Source: Mediterraneibacter butyricigenes
GTDB lineage: Bacteria > Bacillota > Clostridia > Lachnospirales > Lachnospiraceae
Reading direction: 5' to 3'
Assembly (NCBI RefSeq): GCF_003574295.1
Contig: NZ_BHGK01000001.1
Location: forward strand, 868,001-932,000
DNA: 64,000 nucleotides
A model generated the notes under the pieces. The model had not been told where the DNA came from. It did no database searches and saw nothing but the letters and a program-made list of their open reading frames with translations. Shown here in pieces: positions 1 through 8,652 of this stretch (within the stretch, counting starts at the first letter, position 1; every line of letters starts with the position of its first letter). The translations under genes were made by a program, and so were the position numbers.

Positions 1-1864
1 TTTTTATCTGTCCCTTCTCATTCTCTAAGGACTCACTTGCCGGGAATTCCGGAGCCTGACCTTCAATCCTTGCACGGATATTGACCAGTTCAATCTCCGC
101 ACTCTCTTCAAAATGTCCGTATAATTTCTGATGCTGTGCATGAAAATCTGATACCAGTTTTTTCAGTCCTTCTTTCAGAAGTGCCTCCGGACCCAATGGA
201 ATCTGGATTTCATAAGACTGACCCTGATATCTTGCATCTGCCAGAAATTCCAGCAGTGGATGTTCCATATCCAGTCCGCTCTCCTGCGCATCCAGCCATT
301 CTTTTGCCTGCACTGTCAACTCTTCCAGTGCCTTTGTAATCTCCTCTGCACTCAATGCAGACAGTTTATTCTGTACCGGCCTTACCGCGTCATAGACAAA
401 GCTGGCGGACAGTGCACCTGCCGCACACAATGTTCCCGGTCTGAACGGTACCAGTACTTTCTTTGCATGAATTTCTTCTGCAATGAAGTTTGCCGTTACC
501 GGACCACCGCCACCATAAGCCAGTACGGTCAGTTCCCGTGGATCAAATCCTTTCTGCTCCATTACATTGCTCAACTGTGCATACATATTTGCAATAGAAA
601 TCTGGATCAGTCGGTCTGCCAGTTCTCTGACGGATAACTGCAACTTTTCTGCCAGCGGTTTCAGGGCTTTCTCAGAACGTTCCTCGTCCAGTCCCATACT
701 TCCGGCTGCAAATCGTTCTGGATTCAGATATCCACAGAGAAGGAAGGAATCCGTAAGAGTCGGAAGAAAACTTTTTCCGTAACATGCCGGTCCCGGATCT
801 GATCCTGCGGATTCCGGTCCTACTTTCAACATTCCGCCTGCGTCCAGCCAGCCGATGGATCCTCCTCCGGCTCCGATGGATTCGATATCAATCGATGGCA
901 TTACGATCGGGCAATCTGCCAGCTCACTCTTCTGTCCCATGGTTGGTGTTCCGTTCTGCACGACGGAAATGTCTGTGCTGGTTCCACCCATATCAAAAGT
1001 AAGAAGCTCTGTCTCTCCTGCTTTTGCTGCCACATTCACAGCCCCGATCACGCCTGCCGCCGGACCGGAGAACAGGGTACGGATCGGCATCTTCGCTGCC
1101 GTATCCAGATTCATGATTCCACCGTTTGACTGTGTGATAAACGGTTTCACCCGGACGCCTTCTTCTTTCAGAATCTGTTTCAGATTCTCAAAATATGTCT
1201 CTACATTTTTCTGAATATACAAGTTGACCACGGCAATCACTGCACGCTCATATTCTCTCATTTCCGGCCAAATCTCGCTAGATGCACAGACCTTTAATTC
1301 CGGTGCCTTTTCTTTGATATAGGACTCTACCTGCTGTTCATGGGTTCCGTTGATGTAGCTGTGCAGGAAACAGATGGCAATTCCTTCCACGCCCTGTTTC
1401 TTTGCATCTGCAATAGCCTGATCCACACTGGCATAATCAACCGATGTCTCTTCCTCTCCCTGGAACAGGGTTCTCTCCTTGATTCCATAGACCAGATTTC
1501 TCGGTACCAGCGGTTTCGGAAGCCTGGAATGGAAGTCATAAGGAACCGGAAGGCGCATTCTCTGCATGGTCAGAATGTCGCGAAATCCTTCCGTCACGAA
1601 CAGCGCGATCTTTGCTCCTTTTCTCTGAAGCAGTGTATTCAGTCCGATCGTCATTCCGTGTACGAAATACCGGATTTCTTCCGGATTCAGTCCGTAGGTT
1701 TCTTTCAAGACTTTTAGTCCGTTCTTTACACCCTGTTCCGGTGCAAGCGGTACGGTCGGTGTCTTGATTCCGACAATCTTCTGCGTCTGTTCCTCAATCA
1801 GCGTAAGATCGGTAAATGTACCTCCTATATCTATTCCCAAACGATAGGATTTCTTTTCTCCCAT
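1..1864 (-). CDS. Hydantoinase/oxoprolinase family protein (HyuA-like), 3' end beyond window
   Basis: The visible 621 codons are open to the window edge, so the C-terminus is missing. Residues 7-21 read RLGIDIGGTFTDLTL, the N-terminal nucleotide-binding motif of HyuA-type hydantoinases, and near residue 290 there is the second family motif, FDMGGTSTDIS. Known relatives open hydantoin rings or 5-oxoproline using ATP; the substrate here is unknown. The start is set by AAGGAAGG a few bases upstream. It lies about 106 nt after the PepD-like dipeptidase and is probably the last visible gene of the leftward transport operon, so it may process an imported ring compound or peptide derivative (inference). 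Confidence 0.85.
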   Translation of the reverse strand, partial: MGEKKSYRLGIDIGGTFTDLTLIEEQTQKIVGIKTPTVPLAPEQGVKNGLKVLKETYGLNPEEIRYFVHGMTIGLNTLLQRKGAKIALFVTEGFRDILTMQRMRLPVPYDFHSRLPKPLVPRNLVYGIKERTLFQGEEETSVDYASVDQAIADAKKQGVEGIAICFLHSYINGTHEQQVESYIKEKAPELKVCASSEIWPEMREYERAVIAVVNLYIQKNVETYFENLKQILKEEGVRVKPFITQSNGGIMNLDTAAKMPIRTLFSGPAAGVIGAVNVAAKAGETELLTFDMGGTSTDISVVQNGTPTMGQKSELADCPIVMPSIDIESIGAGGGSIGWLDAGGMLKVGPESAGSDPGPACYGKSFLPTLTDSFLLCGYLNPERFAAGSMGLDEERSEKALKPLAEKLQLSVRELADRLIQISIANMYAQLSNVMEQKGFDPRELTVLAYGGGGPVTANFIAEEIHAKKVLVPFRPGTLCAAGALSASFVYDAVRPVQNKLSALSAEEITKALEELTVQAKEWLDAQESGLDMEHPLLEFLADARYQGQSYEIQIPLGPEALLKEGLKKLVSDFHAQHQKLYGHFEESAEIELVNIRARIEGQAPEFPASESLENEKGQIK

Positions 1865-1970
1865 ATCTTTCCTTCCTTTCCCTGTTCCTTCTGTTCCTTC
1901 TGTTCCTTCTGTGCTTTCTGTTTCTTTTATGCTTTATGAGCCTTCTTGATCCATCTGGCTTCACAAAGGT

Positions 1971-3425
1971 TCAGGCAAGAGCCAGCATTTCTTTCAACAC
2001 CCGGTACAGTCCGGCTGCACTTTCTATCTGCAGTCTCTCTTTCGGTGTGTGATAGTCCTTCATGATCGGTCCCACAGAAACAGCTTCTTTGATCTTTAGT
2101 CTTTCTTTGATTTCTCCACATTCCAGCGTAGCCGGAATGGATACAAATGTCGGCTTCTTTCCGTGTACTTTCCGATAAGCCTCTGTCAGTTCCTGTTTGA
2201 GACTTCCGCCGCTTTCCGGCTGCCATCCGGCCGCTTTTTGCTGCGCTTCCAGCGATGCTCCGGTTTCTTCGGCCAGTTGTTTTTCCAGGATCCAAATCTT
2301 TCTTTCAAAAAACGTTTCATCCATACTCCGGTAATGGCAGCGAAACGTCAGCATCTCCTTTGTCATCTCCACACTGGCTGGATTTGCAGAAGTATGAACC
2401 CGGCACATCTCCATTCCTTCCGGAAAATCCGTCTGTTTGTCGGATTGCTCTTTTAACACTCCGCTCTGCACCTGACAAAGCAATGTAACCACTGCCTGTC
2501 TGACCGGATCGGTCAACTGTTTCTGTGGACGTCTGATCTCTCGTTTTTTCAAAAAAAGATTTGGATCGGTCATCCGGTATCTTTCCTGAAACTCCTGTTG
2601 CATCATTTCAAAATAAATCTCGAACAAAATTTCATCATCGGGAACTCCAAGTGTAACCTCTGCGTGATTGGAAATCACATTGTCCCATCCTTTTGATTCG
2701 AATAAAGCCAGATCCCATTTCCCCGGAATTTTTTTCAGGAATTCCGCCATCAGTCGGATCCCATTGGCTCCGCGTTTGTAACTCTGAGTTCCGGAATGGC
2801 CTCCCGTAAGCCCATCTATCTGAATCTCATACCAGTGGATGGAATCGGAAACTTCCCACGCAAGCAGCTTTGTAAATACACCGGCAACACCCATGGCACT
2901 TCCTTCCACCATAACCTGATCCCAGGCGGTGTCCAGATTGATCAGCTTCTGTGCCTGGATTTGAAAGTCTTCGGCATTCAAAGCATTGGCTCCCCTCATT
3001 CCGATTTCCTCGCCCACCGTAAAAATTCCTTCCAGGATTCCCTTCTGATCTTCCTCCAAAAGAGCCAACAAATATGCCATTCCGATGCCATTATCTGCGC
3101 CCAGGCTAGTTCCCTTTGCCATCAGCCATCCGTCTTTTTCTTCCACCCGGATCGGATCTTTTGAAAAATCATGGATGCAAGTTTCCTCTTTCACACAGAC
3201 CATATCCTGATGCGCCTGTAGCAAATATTCTGCTTTCTTTCCGGAAAATGTACCGATCCAGATATTTCCGGCTTCATCCATTTTCGCAGGTCGTTTTAAT
3301 TCCTCTGCTTTTTTCAGGATGTAAGCACCGACCTTCTTTTCTTGTCCGGAATTTCTCGGGATCTCTGAAATCTCAAGAAATAACTGCTTTACCTTTTCCC
3401 AGTCTGCTCTCTGTGCTTCTTTCAT
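1971..3425 (-). CDS. pepD: Aminoacyl-histidine dipeptidase (PepD-like, M20 family)
   Basis: 484 residues, the usual length for cytosolic PepD (beta-Ala-His/Xaa-His dipeptidase), a di-zinc M20 metallopeptidase. Expected metal-site motifs are visible: AHQDMV (His72, Asp74), LGADNGIG (Asp111), GEEIG (Glu139/Glu140) and a later Asp in NLDTAWD. The lid-domain motif GGHSG follows. Its ATG overlaps the stop of the upstream permease in an ATGA arrangement, so translation is probably coupled to the ABC importer. That suggests it cleaves a dipeptide or amide brought in by the transporter. True substrate specificity cannot be read from the sequence. Confidence 0.88.
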   Translation of the reverse strand: MKEAQRADWEKVKQLFLEISEIPRNSGQEKKVGAYILKKAEELKRPAKMDEAGNIWIGTFSGKKAEYLLQAHQDMVCVKEETCIHDFSKDPIRVEEKDGWLMAKGTSLGADNGIGMAYLLALLEEDQKGILEGIFTVGEEIGMRGANALNAEDFQIQAQKLINLDTAWDQVMVEGSAMGVAGVFTKLLAWEVSDSIHWYEIQIDGLTGGHSGTQSYKRGANGIRLMAEFLKKIPGKWDLALFESKGWDNVISNHAEVTLGVPDDEILFEIYFEMMQQEFQERYRMTDPNLFLKKREIRRPQKQLTDPVRQAVVTLLCQVQSGVLKEQSDKQTDFPEGMEMCRVHTSANPASVEMTKEMLTFRCHYRSMDETFFERKIWILEKQLAEETGASLEAQQKAAGWQPESGGSLKQELTEAYRKVHGKKPTFVSIPATLECGEIKERLKIKEAVSVGPIMKDYHTPKERLQIESAAGLYRVLKEMLALA

Positions 3426-4219
3426 GTCTTCAATCCGTTCTTTCTTCCGATCAGGAACAGTAACAATACAGAAACTGCGATAAAAACTACGGAAACTGCA
3501 TTGACTGCCGGATCATAAGTCTGTTCTACATAGTTAAAGATACGGACAGAAACCGGGATATCTGTCGGAGCTGACAGTAACAGGCTGACAGAAACTTCTC
3601 CTAAGGATGTTACGGCCGCCATCACGGCTCCGGAGAAAATTCCTCCTTTGATCAGCGGCAATGTCACTCTGAAAAATGTGCGAAGCGGCGATTCTCCAAG
3701 ACTCATGGAGGCTGCTTCCAGAGACGGGGGAATGCTGACCAGACTGGCATTTACATTTCGCACCACATAGGGAAATGCCACCAGGATCTGTCCGATTGCC
3801 AGTGCGGCAAAGGTTCCGTTTAAGCCCCAGTCCGCAAACACATATAACAGTGCAATACCGATAATAATCTGCGGGATCATCAGCGGCGATACCAAAAATG
3901 CCTGGATCTGAGAGCTGATTTTCAATTTTAACCGGTTCAGTCCATAGGCTGCCATGGTTCCCAGAATGGTAGTGATCGGTGTGACCACCAATACCAGCAG
4001 CAAACTGTTGTGGATTGCTTCCATCCAGTCATCATCGATAAATAATTTTTCAAACCACTGCAGCGAAAATCCCTGGGGTGGAAATGTGGAATATTTGGAT
4101 GCACTGAATGCCGAGATTGTAATGATGATGCTTGGAAGCAGCAGGAATAAAAAAATCAGAATTCCCACGATCCACACGCCCAGCATCAACCAGTCGATTT
4201 TCCTATTCTGCTTATCCAT
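3422..4219 (-). CDS. ABC transporter permease, spermidine/putrescine type (PotC-like)
   Basis: 265 residues with an N-terminal membrane segment and about five more hydrophobic helices. The EAA loop that contacts the ATPase is seen as EAASMSLGESPLRTFFRVTL near residues 165-185. This is the second permease of a type I importer of the PotABCD/iron/thiamine class. It overlaps the preceding permease by 8 nt and the following pepD by 4 nt, so the genes form one tight operon. The ligand is unknown; the polyamine label reflects only family resemblance. Confidence 0.88.
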   Translation of the reverse strand: MDKQNRKIDWLMLGVWIVGILIFLFLLLPSIIITISAFSASKYSTFPPQGFSLQWFEKLFIDDDWMEAIHNSLLLVLVVTPITTILGTMAAYGLNRLKLKISSQIQAFLVSPLMIPQIIIGIALLYVFADWGLNGTFAALAIGQILVAFPYVVRNVNASLVSIPPSLEAASMSLGESPLRTFFRVTLPLIKGGIFSGAVMAAVTSLGEVSVSLLLSAPTDIPVSVRIFNYVEQTYDPAVNAVSVVFIAVSVLLLFLIGRKNGLKT

Positions 4220-5054
4220 ACACTTTTCTCTCCCATCTCTTCAACGCATATTCCACCGGCAATATGATCAAAAGAACCAGGATCAGAAGGACGCAGGAAT
4301 ACGCACCTGCTCCCTGAAGATCCATCAACTGAATCGCCTGCTGGTAAATTCGAACCGGCAGGAAATCCTGTCTTCCTCCTCCGATCAGGAGTGGAGTAAT
4401 ATAAGATCCTGCGGTCAGCGCAAAGACCATCACCCCTCCGGAGACTGCTCCGGTTACCGTCAGCGGCAATGTAATCTTAAAGAACGTGGCAACTCTGCCC
4501 ATACCCAGACTTTTGGAAGCTTTCTCATAATCGGTACTGATCTCTTCAAACGCGGAAGAAAGAGGCATGACTGCAAATGGAAGCAACACCTGTACGTATA
4601 CCAGAATGACTGCTTTTAAATTCCAGAGCAGGGTCAGCGGTTTTTCCGTCACACCCGCCGCGATCAGAATCGTATTGATAATTCCGTTCTGTGTCAGCAG
4701 TACAATCCAGGCAAACGACCGGATCACCACGCTGGTCAGGAGGGGCGATACCAGAATAATATAAAAGACCGTCTTCCAACTCCTGCTTTTTGTCCGTGCC
4801 ATCAGATATGCCACCGGATACGCCAGCAGTTCACAGAATCCGGTCACCAGAAGGGCCACTCCGATTGTCAGCCCAATCGCTTTCCAGTCTCTCGCCGATG
4901 TCAGAATCTGTGCATATCGTTCAAAGCTGAATGCTCCCGCCTCACTGATCAGACTCTGCTGAATGATAAATACGATCGGTACTACCATAAAGACCAGCAG
5001 AAAGATCAGTGCCGGCAACATCATCAGCCAGTAGATCGTTTTTCGTTTGTTCAT
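4212..5054 (-). CDS. ABC transporter permease, spermidine/putrescine type (PotB-like)
   Basis: 280 residues with about six hydrophobic helices; the first follows a short positive N-terminus (MNKRKTIYWLMMLPAL). The EAA-type coupling loop appears as KASKSLGMGRVATFFKITL. It pairs with the downstream permease to form the heterodimeric channel of an importer. It starts 29 nt after the ATPase stop and overlaps the next permease. Family assignment is secure; substrate is not. Confidence 0.88.
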   Translation of the reverse strand: MNKRKTIYWLMMLPALIFLLVFMVVPIVFIIQQSLISEAGAFSFERYAQILTSARDWKAIGLTIGVALLVTGFCELLAYPVAYLMARTKSRSWKTVFYIILVSPLLTSVVIRSFAWIVLLTQNGIINTILIAAGVTEKPLTLLWNLKAVILVYVQVLLPFAVMPLSSAFEEISTDYEKASKSLGMGRVATFFKITLPLTVTGAVSGGVMVFALTAGSYITPLLIGGGRQDFLPVRIYQQAIQLMDLQGAGAYSCVLLILVLLIILPVEYALKRWERKVYG

Positions 5055-5083
5055 ACTACGCTATTTCCTCCCATTCTGCGTGT

Positions 5084-6184
5084 TTATGCGACTCCGTCCC
5101 GAACCGGAATCAGACTTTCCGAACTCCATGATACATGGACTCTCTGTCCGACTTCCGGAATCTGTGTACCCCAGGTATCCAATAAGGTTACCTGAAGACT
5201 GCCTTTCTGATCAAACTGAACCGTCAGATAAATTTCACTTCCCGCATAAATCACTGAAGCTACCGTTGCATCGGTACAATTTTCCATGCTTCCTTCTTCG
5301 TAGAGTGCCAGCTCGATCTGCTGTGGACGAAGCAGGAACATTTCCGCCTGTCCTTCGTGATTTCTGTTTTTCTGCGTGGATTTCAGCAACAACGGCTTGC
5401 CGTCTGAACCGATCCAGTCTGTACTTCTGTAATATTCACTGCCCTTTGGATCCGGTACGGCTTTTGTCAGATTCACCTGTCCTAAAAATCCTGCCACAAA
5501 CTGATTGGCCGGATGCCGATAAATCTCTGCCGGTGTTCCGATCTGCTGGATTGTTCCGTCTTTCATGATACAGATCCGGTCTGAAAGGCTCATAGCCTCT
5601 TCCTGATCGTGTGTGACCATGATGGTGGTAACTCCCACTCTCTTCTGGATCGTCCGAAGTTCTACCTGCATCTCTTTACGGAGCTTTGCATCCAGATTGC
5701 CCAGTGGTTCATCCATCAGAAGAATGGACGGGCGGATTGCAAGAGCTCTCGCAATTGCCACCCGTTGCTGCTGTCCACCGGAAAGCTGATGCGGCATTCG
5801 TTTTGCATAATCCTGAAGCCGTACACTTTCCAGACATTCCCGGACTCTCTGATCCATTTCTTTCTTCGGAACCTTTCTGGCTTTCAGTCCATATGCCACA
5901 TTGTCATACACACTCAGGTGCGGGAACAGAGCATAATTTTGAAAGACCATTCCAATCTCCCGTTTATGGGGAGGAATCTTGCTGATTTCACGGCCGTCCA
6001 CCAGCAGTTCCCCCTGTGTCTGTGTTAAGAAGCCGCCGATAATGTTCAGCAATGTGGTTTTTCCGCATCCGCTTGGTCCAAGCAGACAAAAGAACTCTCC
6101 GTCTTCAATTTTCAGATCCATATGATGTAAGACTTCATTCTTATCATATTTTTGAACAATATCTTTGATTTCTATCTGACCCAT
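5084..6184 (-). CDS. ABC transporter ATPase, spermidine/putrescine type (PotA-like)
   Basis: 366 residues: an ATPase domain followed by a C-terminal TOBE-like regulatory domain of about 120 residues. Walker A is [11 protein letters not shown] (about residues 37-47), the signature is [15 protein letters not shown], and Walker B is [12 protein letters not shown]. It energises the two permeases encoded next. It begins one base after the binding-protein stop, so the two are probably translated together. The length and TOBE region fit the PotA/FbpC/MalK class rather than the short peptide-transporter ATPases seen elsewhere in this window. Confidence 0.9.
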   Translation of the reverse strand: MGQIEIKDIVQKYDKNEVLHHMDLKIEDGEFFCLLGPSGCGKTTLLNIIGGFLTQTQGELLVDGREISKIPPHKREIGMVFQNYALFPHLSVYDNVAYGLKARKVPKKEMDQRVRECLESVRLQDYAKRMPHQLSGGQQQRVAIARALAIRPSILLMDEPLGNLDAKLRKEMQVELRTIQKRVGVTTIMVTHDQEEAMSLSDRICIMKDGTIQQIGTPAEIYRHPANQFVAGFLGQVNLTKAVPDPKGSEYYRSTDWIGSDGKPLLLKSTQKNRNHEGQAEMFLLRPQQIELALYEEGSMENCTDATVASVIYAGSEIYLTVQFDQKGSLQVTLLDTWGTQIPEVGQRVHVSWSSESLIPVRDGVA

Positions 6185-6185
6185 G

Positions 6186-7256
6186 TTAGTTTAAAGCCTC
6201 CTGCCATTTCTGTACCCAGTCATTCAGTTTCTGATCTACCTGATCATAATCTACCCATACCAGAGATTCGTAAAATTCTTCTCCGACCTGCACCTTTGAA
6301 AGGAAATCATCAGAGTACTCTGTCTTCTGATTGGCTGTTCCGTAGTAAGATGCCTCAGAGAAGCTCTTGCAGGATTCCGGAGATAAGATCTTATTTAACA
6401 GTTCATATGCATTGTCAAGATGCGGTGCATTTTTCAGAACAACCCAGTTGGATGCTGCGCAAACCGCTCCGTCTGTCGGATAAGCAAATCCTACATCCAG
6501 TCCCTGTTCTTTCAGGGAGTAAGCTCTTCCATCCCAATAAGGTATAACCCATGCATCTCCACGCTCGATCAGAGTCTGAACGGCTCCCGCGCTGTCCGGC
6601 AGAGAGGATACGCTATCTTTTAATTTTGCCAGATCTGCAAAGACTTCGTCTTCCGAACGCGTCTGTAACAGTCCGCTGAAGAACTGTAATCCTGCTGTAT
6701 AAGTAAGCGGTGAAATTGCTACATGTCCTTTATATTCTTCGTTCCAGAGATCTGACCAGGAAGTCGGTGCTGTATCTACCAGATCGGCACGATACATCAG
6801 ACCTAACTGACCGATAGCAAATGGAACTGCATGATAGGTTCCGTCTTCATTTTCAAATTCTTTCAGAAGTGACGGATATAGATCTGCGATATTGGATACC
6901 TTGTCGGAATCCAGATTCTCTAAAAGTCCCTTTTCGTTCAGCTCACGAATGGAGTTCGGCATCAGTACCAGGATATCATAAGGTACATTCTTTCCGTCTG
7001 CTGCTTCTACTTTGGATACCCATTCTGCATCAGCTCCCTCTACAATGTTTACCTTGATTCCGGTTTCTTTTTCAAAATCCTGAAGTGCCGCCTCATCAAT
7101 CTGAGTCTTCCAATCTCCACTGTATACTCCGATGGTTACTTCCTCATCTTTTTTGGCAGATGTATTGTCAGCACTTTTATTTCCGGATCCACAGGCTGTC
7201 AGCCCCAATACCAACGTTGCTGCTGCCAGGATTGCTGTAATTCTTTTCTTTTTCAT
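6186..7256 (-). CDS. Extracellular solute-binding lipoprotein, PotD-like
   Basis: 356 residues. A type II signal peptide ends at LGLTACGSG, with the lipidated Cys at residue 22. The mature part has the two-lobe pattern of spermidine/putrescine-type binding proteins (for example GLMYRADLVDTAPTSWSDLW). It captures the substrate outside the membrane and delivers it to the permeases encoded downstream. It is the first gene of a six-gene leftward operon with a good promoter upstream. Association with a dipeptidase and a hydantoinase argues the ligand may be a peptide-like or cyclic amino-acid derivative rather than a polyamine (inference). Confidence 0.88.
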   Translation of the reverse strand: MKKKRITAILAAATLVLGLTACGSGNKSADNTSAKKDEEVTIGVYSGDWKTQIDEAALQDFEKETGIKVNIVEGADAEWVSKVEAADGKNVPYDILVLMPNSIRELNEKGLLENLDSDKVSNIADLYPSLLKEFENEDGTYHAVPFAIGQLGLMYRADLVDTAPTSWSDLWNEEYKGHVAISPLTYTAGLQFFSGLLQTRSEDEVFADLAKLKDSVSSLPDSAGAVQTLIERGDAWVIPYWDGRAYSLKEQGLDVGFAYPTDGAVCAASNWVVLKNAPHLDNAYELLNKILSPESCKSFSEASYYGTANQKTEYSDDFLSKVQVGEEFYESLVWVDYDQVDQKLNDWVQKWQEALN

Positions 7257-7279
7257 ATTTCCCTACCTCTCCTATCTGT

Positions 7280-7301
7280 TTGGTATGTTTTTGTTGGTAT
7301 G
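7280..7301. repeat. Direct repeat, possible operator in the importer leader
   Basis: TTGGTATG occurs twice, 14 bp apart, between the predicted -10 box and the binding-protein start. Its location downstream of the promoter would suit a repressor site. No regulator gene lies next to it, so the role is speculative. Confidence 0.3.
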
Positions 7302-7302
7302 A

Positions 7303-7332
7303 AGTATATAACATTTAATTCCTATTTGTCAA
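7303..7332 (-). promoter_or_regulatory. Predicted sigma-A promoter of the PotD-like importer operon
   Basis: On the minus strand there is a consensus -35 TTGACA (7327-7332). A -10 follows as TATACT (7303-7308, spacer 18) or, shifted by two, TATATA (spacer 16). The leader to the ATG is about 45 nt. Confidence 0.6.
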
Positions 7333-7485
7333 CTATATTTTATAGGTTTTGAAATTGTATGTAGATTTGTACAATATATTTTTCCGTTCTGCCTGGCATG
7401 TACTCTTGTAAAAATCAAGTTGCAGATACCAGTATTTCATCCCCGCAAAAGTTGCAACGGGCCGTGACAAAAAACATTAATATTG

Positions 7486-7523
7486 CAAAAAAGGAACCCG
7501 GTTAAAATATACCGAGTCCCTTT
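7486..7523 (-). terminator. Rho-independent terminator after the LspA-like gene
   Basis: Read leftward, a 12-bp stem (AAAGGGACTCGG pairing with CCGGGTTCCTTT, two G-U pairs) with a 10-nt loop is followed by a T run. It lies 25 nt beyond the LspA-like stop codon and separates that unit from the importer operon. Confidence 0.75.
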
Positions 7524-7547
7524 CTGAATGGAATTCATCCTTCATTT

Positions 7548-8021
7548 TCAATCTTTATTTTTCTTTCCCGCAGAACCGATGGCTACCAGGATTCCTCCGA
7601 TAAACAGGAACATATCCCCCAGGTTAAAGGTAACCTTTTTGAGTTTTTCCCATTTGACTCCGAATCCAAAATAATCCACCACATAATGTCTCAGGCAACG
7701 GTCGATGGTGTTGCTCCAGCCTCCAGCTGCCATCAATACCAGACCTGCCTGTTTTAATCTGCGGTTCTTCTGCCGAAACAGACAGTAGATCAGATAGAGT
7801 GTCACGCTAAGAGAGGCTCCCAGTGATATCTTTTTCACCTGATCCGGACGGTCATCCATCGCATTCAGGCACATCCCGCGATTGTACACCTTGCGGATCA
7901 GCAGATGGCCTCCCAGCACTTCCCGGGACTCGCCCTCCTTTAGACGGGCTTCTGCCAGATTCTTTAAGATCAGATCGACCAGGATCAATGTTGGTACAAT
8001 TCCAAAAACAATCCCGATCAT
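7548..8021 (-). CDS. Signal peptidase II-like membrane protein (LspA family)
   Basis: 157 residues with about four hydrophobic helices. It keeps the two catalytic-aspartate regions of LspA: GGWSNTIDR and VTFNLGDMFLFIG (canonical NxxDR and FNxAD). The early N-x-G motif is preserved as YNRG. The central part (CLNAMDDRPDQ) departs from typical LspA. LspA cleaves prolipoprotein signal peptides in the membrane; this divergent copy may be a specialised paralog. Its ATG follows directly on the stop of the zinc-ribbon gene with no gap, which suggests coupled expression. Confidence 0.7.
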   Translation of the reverse strand: MIGIVFGIVPTLILVDLILKNLAEARLKEGESREVLGGHLLIRKVYNRGMCLNAMDDRPDQVKKISLGASLSVTLYLIYCLFRQKNRRLKQAGLVLMAAGGWSNTIDRCLRHYVVDYFGFGVKWEKLKKVTFNLGDMFLFIGGILVAIGSAGKKNKD

Positions 8022-8492
8022 TTAAGCTTCCTCAGATTCCGGAGCTGCTGCCGTTTCAGCCTCTTCGGCTGTTTCTTCTGCAACTTCTGCCTCTGTTCCT
8101 GCTGCTTCCTCCTCCGGTTCTTCTTCCTCTTCCGGCACTTTCTCTCCACACTGCGGACAGTATGCCATATCCGGTGTCAGGTTAGCATGACAGTTCGGGC
8201 AGACTGTAGTTCCCTTGGAATCTGCGATCATCTGTTCCATCTCTTCTGCAGTTGCTTCCCGCTTCTCGATCTCTTCACAGATACATACCATCTCCGTATC
8301 GATCACTTCGCCATTTTTATATTTCTCATAGATCATACGACCGATATCCCGATAGTCTCTCTCGTTATTTCTATCCAGGGCACGAATCTGTCCGCGGATT
8401 CTCTGTACCTCAACTACCTCACTTGCACGGTTTGTAAGGCTTTCTGCCGTCTCGCCCAGTCTTTTTCCTAAATCTTCAAAGAAATCTCTCAT
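8022..8492 (-). CDS. Zinc-ribbon protein with acidic tail, unknown function
   Basis: 156 residues from the ATG preceded by GGAGGAATACAA; longer upstream readings would run through that ribosome site. It begins MRDFFEDLGKRLGETAESL, a helical coiled-coil-like region (about 1-90), then a zinc ribbon CPNC...CPQCG (about 104-123), then a Glu/Ala-rich acidic tail. Such short proteins are common in Clostridia and have no known function. It abuts the LspA-like gene, so a role near the membrane or in lipoprotein handling is possible but unproven. Confidence 0.75.
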   Translation of the reverse strand: MRDFFEDLGKRLGETAESLTNRASEVVEVQRIRGQIRALDRNNERDYRDIGRMIYEKYKNGEVIDTEMVCICEEIEKREATAEEMEQMIADSKGTTVCPNCHANLTPDMAYCPQCGEKVPEEEEEPEEEAAGTEAEVAEETAEEAETAAAPESEEA

Positions 8493-8652
8493 TTGTATTC
8501 CTCCTCTTCCAAGCTGTTCGCTTTTACAATTCCAAGCTTTTCTTTCGTCTATTATACCGCTACCCTTTCGCCTCAGCAAGGAAATTCCCCGGTTTAAATC
8601 TAAAGACTTTATAAACTGATCAACCGGTTTCTTCTCCCTGAAATTTCTTTCT

